Source of the DNA: Taudactylus pleione
Taxonomy: Eukaryota > Chordata > Amphibia > Anura > Myobatrachidae
Assembly: GCA_031769625.1 (NCBI GenBank)
Contig: JAUIMM010000040.1
Coordinates: forward strand, 12,716,501 to 12,780,500
Direction: 5' to 3'
DNA length: 64,000 nucleotides
Shown in pieces: positions 55,184 to 64,000 of this stretch (the stretch's first letter is position 1; each line of letters begins with the position of its first letter). Made by a program: the position numbers and the translations under genes. Below the pieces are notes generated by a model that was not told the origin of the DNA, did no database searches, and saw only the letters and a list, made by a program, of their open reading frames with translations.

Positions 55184-55356
55184 GACACTACTAAACTGTG
55201 TTAGGAGACAAAGTGAACGGAGAAAAGGTACCAGTCAATCAGCTCCTAACTGCCATATCACAGGCTGTGTTTAAAAAATTACAGTTAGGAGCTGATTGGC
55301 TGGTACCTTATCACCGTTCACTTTATCTCCTAACACTGCTTAGTCAATAGACCTCT
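55184..55356. mobile_element. palindromic MITE, family M2 copy 5
   Basis: GTGTTAGGAGACAAAGTGAA is inverted as TTCACTTTATCTCCTAACAC. CAGTCAATCAGCTCCTAACT and AGTTAGGAGCTGATTGGCTG form the inner stem. Similar to 13110-13286. Confidence 0.82.
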
Positions 55357-57340
55357 TAGGCATTAATATATTAACTGTTGAACTGTGCAACAATATAGGT
55401 TTTATAAAGTGATGCGTGAGGTTCTTAGTGCACATTTTGATCAAATTGCCTGATAAAAATGATGTCATGTGTGCATGTCATATAACTTGCACACCGCACA
55501 CCCTGGCTCCCACTGCGTGTGACATGCGTGCTAGGTGTGACATTCATGTATCGCAACTGCAATGACAGGACAGACCACTAGTCATGGGCAAAGCTATACA
55601 CTGAACTGAGCAAGCCTCATGACTCTACTCAGTGGAGTAGCTCAGCACACGGCTCTTTGGATTCTTCAGACTGCACACTGCAGTGTAGAGACTGCTGGGC
55701 CTGGCAGTACCAGGACTTTGGGAGGGACTGACTCTGACCTCTGGGAGTGGCTCGGCTCTCGAGTCTCAGTCTGCAGCAGCATCTTTCACTGATCCCTCCC
55801 AGAGGGGTGTAATCCGGAGCACTGCTGCACAATCACAGTGTGACTGTGCACAGTGAGTGCACGTTCCTGGGGGAGACTGACTGACTGACTGATCGAGAGA
55901 CTAGAGAGGCGGCTGTCTCACCACACCTGACGGTGAGTGACTCAAATCATTCAAACATCTAAATGAGTTGAGTCATTGTGTTAAGACATTCACTCACTAG
56001 CCATCTCTACAGACAACCACCTGGAGAAGAGGCATGGGATTTAGTATAACGGGACGGTGCAGCTGAGGTCTGACAAGTAAATTCAGGATAGAAGCAGCTC
56101 GGGAATGGGGTATGTATGACAGGATGGGGCTGGGTGAATTATATGTGTGACGTGCATATTAGGCTGAAGTGACATACATATATGCATGCATTTACATACT
56201 TGCATACACACCTATATATTCAGTTAGTCTGATGCAGAGTTTACAATATGCCTATTTGCAGACAGTAGGCTAAATGTAATAGGTTGCGATCTTCCGATGC
56301 TGTGGGGATTTATGAGTATCTGGTTTAGCCTTCAAAATGATTGTCACTTTAAAAATACAGAGAGACTCTCCTAAATCCCCACAGGATCGGTCTGAAACGC
56401 GTTAAGCCTGGCTGCTTGCTGTACTTGTCATCCGTGGACATTGCTGCTTGTTATCATTTGGGAGACAGTCCGGACCTGCTTCCCATACTTCTGACCCTTA
56501 TCATCATCTGGGTATTTGATGCGGTGCTGCTTTGCCACAGAGATCCATTACATGCTGCTATTAAGTTTTTTTTCTTGTAAGTGTACTACATTATTAAATT
56601 CGGTCTATTACTGAAAGGTTGTGCACTATCTTCTGTTTCTGTTCTTGTGCCCCCCCCCCCCCCCGATCTATTTGCTGATGCATATATGGGAGACACACCT
56701 GTTGTTTCAGGCTAACACAGATTATTATTTGAATGAATACCGAAATAGGATATCCTGGTTTAAAGAAGAAAAAACCCAGGACCTCATGTAATGTGAACAT
56801 ACATGAACTTCTTGTTTGGTGTTTCTTTTTTTACAGTGGATTGAATTATTCATCTGGCCAATTTGCATGTGTAAATAGGAAGCGCAGCATGTTTGCACAT
56901 TTTTTTTGTATTATTAGGGGTTGTGGATGTACACCCCTGTTGTGCATTTGTCTAGCGGCATATTCTATTTTTAACAGCGCACTTATTTAAGCACTTTATT
57001 TTTTCTATGCTCTCATTATGTTTTGTGGGTTTTATTTAGATGCTTCAGTTTCCTTTATACCCCAGAAAACCTACTGGTAGGTTTTCTGGCTTCTGACAAT
57101 GTTAACCCTAGCATGTGTGTTTTTATGAAACTCCACTGGGAGTCAGAACTGATGCCAGTGATTAAATATTCCCTGTATTTTAGCCATGTCTGGTAGAAAT
57201 GTGATGAGATTTGCGGTACATGGTTGGACAAATGGGATCTCTACCCCCTGACATTTTATGAAATATCTAACAGGAGGGAGAGAAATAACTTTTAACACAT
57301 TTAGTGGGTGGAGAAAGTAAACAAATGTTTTATTTTATAC

Positions 57341-57928
57341 CTGGTACACACTAGGTGATATTTTGGCTGTTCAGTCGGCCTGTCGATACACAATGAGTAC
57401 GTCTGCGGGTGTGTACCCCCGATATGTCTGAAAACGTAGTTCAGACTTACCAGGTCAGCTGTGCAGCACAGCCAATGGCCAGTTTATCTGCAGATATATT
57501 GGCCCATCTGGGTTTTGCTGGGTACACAATGACAGATACATTGGCCGATCAATTGATCAGTCAATATATCTGCTGTACGTCGGCTAGTGTGTACCCGTGA
57601 TATGTTGGTGAACGTCCCCGACCCGGCCGCAGAAACCCGAGGACACAAGCAGATAATGGCCATTCAGTGTGTATGAACGACCATCATCTGCAGATATATC
57701 TGTCAGGTGTGTACCCACCTTTTGTGTACAGGAGGTCCGCCAACTGCCCATACACTTGCTGCAGGGACCCGGCAGTGATTGACATCTCAACTGGGTGGGC
57801 AATTTCAAGTGTCCGCCCAGTTGTGATGTCAGTGCAGACATATCGGAAGAACGATTGGTAAGTGTGTAATACACTTACCAATCGTTAGATACAGTAGGTC
57901 CGCGGGTCAGCTGAAAGTGTGTACCCAG
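57341..57928. mobile_element. palindromic element with CTGGTACACAC ends
   Basis: CTGGTACACACTAGG at the left and GTGTGTACCCAG at the right are inverted. The interior repeats GTGTGTACCC and GCAGATATATCTG-like words in both orientations (57405-57420, 57590, 57710). Likely a MITE; duplication unclear. Confidence 0.6.
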
Positions 57929-58119
57929 CTAGTTTAAAAGGCAATAATTTAATTGTAACTATCTTGGTGTGATTTGCTACTTTTAGTTTACAGGGATGGT
58001 TTCTCTGTAGGTAGCCGTAATGGAAAACCTAAAGTTAGCAGCTGTCTTCTACTTTTTTATGAATGTTCTGTTGCATTACTGATCATATGTGGTATAAGAG
58101 TTTGTCTAGGTAGGCACCA

Positions 58120-58255
58120 GATGTTAGACGGATAAAATGTCGACATGGTCGAAACAAAAAATGGTAGACACATTTTTTTTATTTTTATTTTTTCTAGCTC
58201 TAATCTTCACCCTAACCCTTCACTTGGTGCCTAACCCTAATTCTCCTTCCACTTA
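58120..58255. mobile_element. GTCGAC element with telomere-like core, truncated copy
   Basis: AAAATGTCGACATGGTCGAAA, then ATTTTTTCTAGC, then CCTAACCCTTCACTTGGTGC match the left half of 50338-50730. The right half is missing. Confidence 0.65.
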
Positions 58256-58460
58256 CTGATGCCAGCACCCCCACTGCTGCAAATGTCGCTCACTGAACAC
58301 ATCATCCAGTGTGTATGCGCCTTTAGTCTACAGATTCCAATGGCCCTAGTGAAGTATATATCAGATATGTAAAATACCTCTTTTTTTTTTTTTTTACCCA
58401 TAAAACAAAAAGTCCATGATTTTAAGTTAACAGAGATGTTCTTTTAAGCAAGGGAATATA

Positions 58461-58763
58461 CAGGTTGAGTCTCCCATATCCAAAATGCTTGGGACCGGGG
58501 GTATTTTGGATATTGGAATATTCTGTCATTTGGAATATTTGTATACCATAATGAGATCTTGGGAATGGGACACAAATGCATTTATGTTTCATATACGCCT
58601 TATACACACAGCCTGAAGGTTATTTTATACAATATTTTTAATAATTTTGTGCTTTAAACAAAGTTTGTGTACATTGTGCCATCAAAAAAACAAAGGTTTT
58701 ACTATCTGTCATGGTCAAAAAATTCCATATTTCGGAATATTTGGATATGGGAGACTCAACCTG
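58461..58763. mobile_element. Tigger/pogo-like MITE
   Basis: CAGGTTGAGTCTCCCATATC and GATATGGGAGACTCAACCTG are perfect inverted ends. The inner CAAAATGCTTGGGACCGG and CATAATGAGATCTTGGGAAT are recognisable from Tigger-type elements described in mammals. Non-coding, 303 bp. Confidence 0.75.
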
Positions 58764-59219
58764 AACTGAACAATTTAGTCTCCAGAAAGACAATAAACAA
58801 TATATTTAGGTTAATATTTTGTTTAAAATATATTTTGAAAACCTGTCATATAATGTTTGTATTTACTGTGAGGGCATCGGGTATAGTATACATACAACAG
58901 CAATAAGTGCCGTTTGCTTCAGCTGTATATATGCAGTGTTTGTATATGTGTGTGTATATAATTTAGGCACTTTCTGCTCTATCTATAATTTGTTTAGCTC
59001 TTGGAATCAATAACTGTTTCCTACCTGTATAAAATTGCATTAAATGAAGATTTGGTTGCTTAAATAGTAAGGTTTTGGATAAACCTCAATGTTGCCTGTA
59101 AACGTGTTCATTTTGACAATAGCCTTATGCTTCAAATCCCAGCTACACAATATGTTAGTGTGATGGTTTGATAGTCATTTGTGCAACTTAAATAGAGTTT
59201 TTGTTTTCCTCTCTTTCAG

Positions 59220-59264
59220 ACCACTGGATTGGTTGGATTGGCTGTAGCTCAAAATCCACATGAG
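59220..59264 (+). CDS. NDUFA5: NDUFA5 exon 2
   Basis: 45 bp, between a TTTTCCTCTCTTTCAG acceptor and a GTATGT donor, both in phase 0. It encodes TTGLVGLAVAQNPHE, against TTGLVGLAV-NTPHE in human NDUFA5. Together with exon 1 it gives 22 of roughly 116 residues. The next exon (RLRILYTKIL-type start) is not present before 64000, because the DIRS element occupies intron 2. Both exon boundaries match the human gene. Confidence 0.95.
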
Positions 59265-60441
59265 GTATGTTCAAAATATTCATTTTTAGATACAACTTCA
59301 CAGTGCATATTACATTAGTATTTTTTTGTTATATTTGTTGCATATTCTAGAAAAACTTTCTACTTCAGGGTCCATAGGGTATCCACAGGATACCTTGGGG
59401 TATAGGTGTGACGTCAGTCGCAGGGCACCAAAGAGTTAAGCTGTCAGCCTCCCAGGATGCACTAGGTCCCCCTCCTATACCCCGCCCCCGGGCCAAGGCA
59501 CCTCAGTTTAGTTTGGTGCCCGGCCGGAGTCGGGTGCACCTGTTGGAGTGGGGGCTAGAAGAGCCCCTGAAGCTTTTTCTTCATGCAGCTGTGGCTGCAC
59601 ATCTGGATGAACAGCATGGACAGTCAGTCCTGACGTCCATGCTGTCTTCCCTACACCCCGCCGGTACCAGAACGCCGGTACTGATCCGGGGATGCTGGTG
59701 GGCGTCTGGGGTCACAGCTAGCGGTGACCCCAGATGCTCCGGACCATGGCCGGATTCAAGGGGGACAGAGGTAAGCAGCGGGGTCCCGCGGTGGGTCCCC
59801 GCTGATCACATGGTCCTAAGTCCCCAGGCAGGGGGCTCCCTGGGGACTGGCTGCAGCGTGGAGCCAGGCGACCAACCTGCGCTTCCACTACCCCCTGGGA
59901 CAGCGGACTGCAGCAGAGCGGTAGCGCTGCGGCGTCCCAGGGGTTAAATGCATGCCAGGGGAGCGCGCCTTCCCTGTCTCACAGCCGGCGCCTCCCCCGC
60001 TGCACACAGCCCTCTCTGCACTGTGCTGACTGGTCCTGTGTCAGCGCTCCTCCCCCAGGCCAGCTTCTCTCTGCTCCTCGGCGGCCATCTTCTCTGCAAC
60101 GCATGGTGAACGCTGCTGGAAGTCTGGAAGGAAGCATCGTGGTCTGTGTCCCCCCGCATACCTCTCCTCCGCTGTGGCTCAGGTCTGTGTATGCAGCGCT
60201 GTGTCCTACCAGGCCCTGTGTCTGTGTAGTTGAGTGATCAGCGCTGTTAGTGCAGGAATTGTTATTTCTCTGCATTGTATGTGACTGTGCTAGCGCTGCC
60301 TGTAACTTTTCTTCTCTAAACTGTCAGCTTTATTACTGTCCCTGTTCTTTCTGCTAAAGCCCTTGCGGTGCGGTGCTGCAGGGTGGTCTCTCGCCTATTT
60401 AATACTTAATTGGTGAGAGAGGTCACATACGTGGTGCCATA

Positions 60442-61617
60442 ATGTCTGAAAGTGATTTTCCCCTCCGGCTACAGTGTACCACGTGCAAAGTACCGTTAGC
60501 GGAGGGGGAGGGTAGCGCGGAGGGCCTTTGCCGGCAGTGTTTGTCCATGGCGCGGCCTATTACGGTTACAGCACCGGTACAGGAGCCGCCCTGGGCTTGT
60601 TTCGCTCAGGCGTTAACAGCTTTAGTGGGCCAGTTAGCTCCGCAGCCCGCGTTTACTCCGATGGGTTTGTCCCAGCAGTCTGTGGTGTCGTCACCCATGC
60701 AGGGGTTCCCACGACAATTGGTGGTACCCCACAGTCTCCCTATTTCCCCGCTCCCGGGTTCTCAGGAGCCAGCGTGGGTTAACTCCCTGACGAGTTCTGT
60801 ACAGCACTTGTCGGATGTGTTGCAAGGGGAGTCTGTGATGCGGCCTCATAAAAGGCCGGTGGCGTCTCTGTCCGCTCCTTATGAGGATGACAAAGGGACG
60901 TCTGATGATGGGGAGATTCTGGATCCTTACGATCAGGAACCTTTCCATACTAAGGACGCTGATGCTAAGTCCAAAGTATATATTCCTGGACTTATTCGGG
61001 CGGTCCGCACAGCCTTGGTGATTGAGGACGAAGTTCCCCCAGCGGCTAAATCTAAGTATGCCTTTTTCAAAGATGTGAAGGGCGATGCCACAGTCTTTCC
61101 TCTTTCGGGTCAGTTGGTGGACCATTTAGAGGAGGCGTGGAAACAACCTGGCAAAAGATACCAGCCGCAGAGACGCCTGGCGGTGGCTTATCCGTTCGCG
61201 GATAATTATTTTGCTAAGTGTGAATCCCCTCCACAGGTGGATTCTCACGTGACCCGTCTTGTCCGTAGTGCCACATTGCCGATGCCATCCATGTCCTCCC
61301 TTAAGGATGCTACGGACCGCAAGGTAGAAATCTGCCTGAAGTCCGCTTATTCCCTTGCAGGGGGGGCAGCACGGCCGGCTATGGCCATTTGCTGGGTTGC
61401 CAGAGCGATGGAGCGCTGGGCGGATTCATTAGAGGCTTCTTTTGAATCCGACTGTCCGGCCGAACAGGCGGAGTTGATTGGCAATCTCCGTGATTCGGCC
61501 ACCTACATCAACGAGGCGGCTCTAGACATTAGTACTCTGGTGTCTAGAATTTCTTCAGCAGCGGTAGCTGCTCGTCGCACCTTGTGGCTGCGATCCTGGA
61601 AGGCGGACGCAGATCCA
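60442..61617 (+). pseudogene. DIRS gag-like protein, N-terminal part
   Basis: Starts MSESDFPLRLQCTTCKVPL. A CTTC...CRQC four-cysteine motif at residues 11-34 could bind zinc. An acidic central stretch (DDKGTSDDGEILDPYD) and the block HLEEAWKQPGKRYQPQRRLA follow, typical of DIRS gag. After residue about 390 (RSWKADAD) the frame changes: the expected continuation KKGLEALPFTGEVLFG is read in another frame. This suggests a one-base loss near 61612-61620. The start codon is the first ATG after the GC-rich leader. Confidence 0.8.
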
Positions 61618-61901
61618 AGAAAGGTCTGGAAGCGTTGCCGTTTACCGGAGAAGTTCTCTTCGGTCCGGATCTGGATAAGATTGTGGCCACGCTGGCGGCA
61701 GCCAAATCTGCTTGTCTCCCGTCGGCCGCTGCTCCTTCTGGTTCTGGACCATCGTCCTTTCGGTCATCTAGGGCCCAGGGCAGGCCCAAACCACAGTCGT
61801 TTCCTCGACAGGCTGGCCCTAAGAAATCGGTCAAGCCCCGGAAACAGGCTTGGAGTACCAGACGTCCGGCCCCCAAGCCAGATGACAAGCCTGCGGCCTG
61901 A
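61618..61901 (+). pseudogene. DIRS gag C-terminal part in the shifted frame
   Basis: SKKGLEALPFTGEVLFGPDL, then an alanine/proline/lysine-rich tail ending KPDDKPAA and a stop at 61899-61901. It overlaps in another frame the region that the long open frame reads as RLPEKFSS..., which I treat as nonsense. The basic tail would suit nucleic-acid binding. Confidence 0.7.
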
Positions 61902-63156
61902 CGGTCCGGGTCTCCCCTTGGGGGATCCCAGGGTGGGAGGCCGCCTGCTGCAGTTCTCCCGGTGTTGGTCGTTCACTACGACAGACACTTGGGTTCTGGA
62001 GGTGGTCTCTCACGGGTACGCCCTCTCCTTCCGGCACAGACCCCCGGCTCGATTCTTCACCACGGGTCTACCATCAGACCGGAACAAGGCTACGGAGCTG
62101 CGGAAGGTATTGCACACTATGCTCCAGGCTGGAGTTATAGTGCCTGTTCCATTCTCCCAGAGGGGCCAGGGTTTCTATTCAAATCTATTTTTGGTACAGA
62201 AACCCAATGGGTCATATCGTCCGATTCTCAACCTCAAAGCACTCAACAAGTCTTTGCGGGTCCCGAAGTTTCGGAAGGAGACCCTACGGTCCATCATTCT
62301 GGCGCTGGAACCTGGGGACTACATGGTGTCATTGGACATACAGGACGCTATGGCGGTCATGGCGGCTTCTCTGCGGCTGCAAGGAGTCCGCATGTTGCCG
62401 TACTTGGACGACCTGTTATTGGTGGCAGGATCTCCAGAGCTCCTGTTACACCACTTGGACCTGACCATTGCACTGCTGCAACGGCACGGCTGGCTAATCA
62501 ACTGGCAGAAGTCCACTCTAATCCCGTCTCGGAGGATTCTGCATCTTGGAGCCTTATTGGACTCGGGACAGCAAAGGATCTTCGTGACGGAGGACAAGAT
62601 CTCTGCTTTACAGTCAAGGGTGCGCAGTTGTCTGCACAGCCGCCGGGTGTCCTTACACTCGGCGATGAGGTTACTGGGCTCCATGGTGTCGGTGTTCGAC
62701 ATGGTGGAATACGCCCAGTTTCACTCCAGACCTCTGCAGCACCTGATCCTGTCCAAGTGGAACGGGCTGCCTCAGTCTCTGAAGTTCCAGACGATTGTGC
62801 TCACCCCGGAGGTTCGCCTGTCCCTTGCGTGGTGGTTAAAGACGACCCACCTCAACAAGGGACGTCCGTTCTGGGTTCCAAATTGGGTCCTGTTGACAAC
62901 GGACGCCAGTCTTCGGGGCTGGGGAGCAGTTTCGGGTCCACACTTGTTCCAGGGCAGGTGGACACCGACAGAAGCGGAGCTTCCAATAAATATCTTGGAA
63001 CTCCGTGCGGTCTTCAATGCTCTCCTGCAGGCACAGCGGTTTCTCCAGGGTCACCCGGTGCAGGTCCAGTCGGACAATGCTACCAACGTGGCCTACATAA
63101 ACAGGCAAGGAGGAACTCGCAGTCGGGCGGCTCTCGCAGTCGGGCGGCTCTCGTAG
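61902..63156 (+). pseudogene. DIRS reverse transcriptase - RNase H, internally deleted
   Basis: Recognisable: MLQAGVIVPVP, SNLFLVQKPNGSYRPILNLK, VSLDIQDA (RT motif A with Asp, about 62330-62349), YLDD catalytic box (62401-62412), LINWQKS and ILHLGALLDS. RNase H follows with TTDAS (62896), LELRAV and QSDNATNVAYIN carrying its acidic residues. Motif A and YLDD are only about 20 residues apart, whereas RTs usually have several tens of residues including motif B; the intervening segment is deleted in frame at about 62349. The frame ends at 63154-63156 because of a 17-bp duplication. Inactive. Confidence 0.85.
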
Positions 63157-63695
63157 AGGTCTCTCGGATCCTGGTTTGGGCGGAGCGCAATCTTCCGGCC
63201 ATATCAGCGGTCTTCATCCTGGGAGTGCTAAATTGGGAGGCGGACTTTCTAAGTCGCCAGGACGTTCATCCAGGGGAATGGTCCCTGCACCCGGACGTTT
63301 TTCAACTACTGGTGGACAGGTGGGGTCTTCCAGAAATCGACCTCATGGCGTCCCGGCACAACAACAAGTTGCCGGTGTACGGGTCTCGCACAAGAGACGA
63401 AGGGGCGTCTCTGGTGGATGCTCTGTCCGTCCGGTGGACGTTCAGGTTCGCATACCTGTTCCCTCCGGTCTCCCTTCCACGGGTAATCCGGAAATTCAAA
63501 CAGGAAGGAGGGACGCTCCTGTTGATAGCTCCCGCGTGGCCCAGACGGCACTGGTTCTCAGACCTTCAGGGTCTGTCCGTGGACAGTCCTCTGCGGTTGC
63601 CGCTACGACCGGACCTTCTGTCTCAGGGTCCTTGTCTTCACCCGGACCTGACTCGGCTGTCTTTGGCGGCGTGGCTGTTGAGACGGCCATGCTGA
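63152..63695 (+). pseudogene. DIRS RT-RNase H C-terminal continuation
   Basis: After the 17-bp tandem duplication the same protein continues in another frame: RILVWAERNLPAISAVFILG, VLNWEADFLSRQD (conserved in DIRS RNase H/connection), GLPEIDLMASRHNNKLPVY and LIAPAWPRRHWFSDL. It stops at 63693-63695. The fit of the continuation supports the duplication as the cause of the break. Confidence 0.8.
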
Positions 63696-64000
63696 GGTCC
63701 AGGGGGTTTTCCAGCTCTGTAGTGCGTACCATGTTACGAGCTCGGAAACCGTCTTCCGCGAGGATATACCATCGCGTGTGGCATACGTTCTTCCAGTGGT
63801 GTCGACCGAGAGGTTATGCACCGCGGGAGTTTCGTCTGTCTCGGATTCTCGCCTTCCTGCAAGCGGGACTAGATCATGGGCTTCGCCTTGCTTCTTTGAA
63901 GGTACAGGTTTCGGCCCTATCTGTCTGGTTTCACCGTAGGATTGCTACAATCCCGGATGTGCGCACCTTTATGCAAGGTGTTCTCCGTATTCAGCCGCCC
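63278..64000 (+). CDS. DIRS tyrosine recombinase, N-terminal part, runs off the window
   Basis: A third frame, open from 63101 and with its first ATG at 63278, overlaps the RNase H tail by more than 400 bp and stays open to base 64000. A Ser/Gly/Arg-rich leader is followed from about 63719 by VRTMLRARKPSSARIYHRVW, FFQWCRPRGYAPREF, ILAFLQAGLDHGLRLASLKV and WFHRRIATIPDVRTFMQGVL. This is the helical core-binding domain of DIRS tyrosine recombinases. The catalytic domain with its Arg/His/Tyr residues lies beyond the window. Whether this copy is intact cannot be judged. Confidence 0.75.
   Translation, partial: MVPAPGRFSTTGGQVGSSRNRPHGVPAQQQVAGVRVSHKRRRGVSGGCSVRPVDVQVRIPVPSGLPSTGNPEIQTGRRDAPVDSSRVAQTALVLRPSGSVRGQSSAVAATTGPSVSGSLSSPGPDSAVFGGVAVETAMLRSRGFSSSVVRTMLRARKPSSARIYHRVWHTFFQWCRPRGYAPREFRLSRILAFLQAGLDHGLRLASLKVQVSALSVWFHRRIATIPDVRTFMQGVLRIQPP

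Larger units (their letters stand above)
54898..59219 (+). other. NDUFA5: NDUFA5 intron 1
   Basis: 4.3 kb. Contains M2 MITE (55184-55356), a CACAC-bounded palindromic element (57341-57928), a telomere-like fragment (about 58120-58250) and a Tigger-like MITE (58461-58763). 55400-57300 includes CTGACTGACTGACTGA and a C14 run near 56650, and ACGCGTTAAGCC near 56396, but no exon. Confidence 0.75.
59350..64000 (+). mobile_element. DIRS-type tyrosine-recombinase retrotransposon, damaged
   Basis: Runs from about 59350, within NDUFA5 intron 2 and in the same orientation, past the window end. The non-coding leader (59350-60440) has inverted words: GGTATCC/GGATACC (59378-59394) and GGGGTATAGG/CCTATACCCC (59397-59406, 59474-59483). 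Then come gag-like, RT-RNase H and tyrosine recombinase frames that overlap, as in DIRS1-like elements. Higher GC content than the host DNA. The exact left terminus and any split repeats at the right cannot be fixed. Confidence 0.85.

Noticed and set aside
59408..59947. 179-residue frame before DIRS gag
   Set aside because: In the GC-rich element leader, no similarity to gag, and separated from it by about 500 bp.
60442..63156. A 904-codon open frame as one gene
   Set aside because: The middle third is the wrong frame of gag; the frame exists only because of a probable one-base loss near 61615.

Overview
The window looks like animal nuclear DNA from an amphibian, most likely a frog with a large genome. 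The evidence is a vertebrate gene pair with small exons, GT-AG introns and very long introns; a DIRS-type tyrosine-recombinase retrotransposon; Tc1/mariner, hAT and 3-bp-TSD transposons; and many palindromic MITEs. Species cannot be named from sequence alone. There are no bacterial-type genes, and nearly all long open frames outside those listed are chance frames in repeats.

Two host genes lie head to head. ASB15 is on the minus strand. Eight coding exons were located by reading the reverse complement: 41151-41248, 20083-20135, 19869-20000, 13316-13474, 11843-12088, 10273-10444, 6875-7442 and 3374-3527. Their phases all join, giving 1,582 nt (about 527 codons). The last exon, with the SOCS box, is not seen and should lie beyond base 1. 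NDUFA5 is on the plus strand, with exon 1 at 54877-54897 and exon 2 at 59220-59264; the remaining exons lie beyond base 64000. The same divergent neighbours occur in human 7q31.

Layout: 1-640 is a 61-bp minisatellite, and 640-2660 a decayed BED-finger hAT region. 3.1-41.3 kb is ASB15 with repeat-filled introns. These hold a 20/21-bp minisatellite (14.3-14.8 kb), a Tc1-like transposon with 381-bp inverted repeats (22.6-24.7 kb), a probable solo LTR (27.4-28.7 kb), a Russian-doll nest of transposons (29.96-34.32 kb), and a pyrimidine-rich 41-bp repeat split by a second probable solo LTR (35.4-37.5 kb). 41.3-54.8 kb is intergenic or ASB15 5' region, with a mariner fragment, hAT MITEs and a possible LTR block ending in 80-bp repeats. 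54.7-59.3 kb is the NDUFA5 promoter, exons 1-2 and intron 1. From about 59.35 kb to the end, NDUFA5 intron 2 carries a sense-oriented, damaged DIRS element with gag, RT-RNase H and the start of a tyrosine recombinase.

The main interest is transposon archaeology. One family with GGGCC...GGCCC ends makes 3-bp target duplications of varied sequence, and one copy has its empty site preserved in the opposite arm of a Tc1 inverted repeat. A 3,786-bp hAT-like insertion has a perfect 8-bp duplication and sits inside one member of that family while carrying another member. The DIRS element carries three separate, readable lesions.
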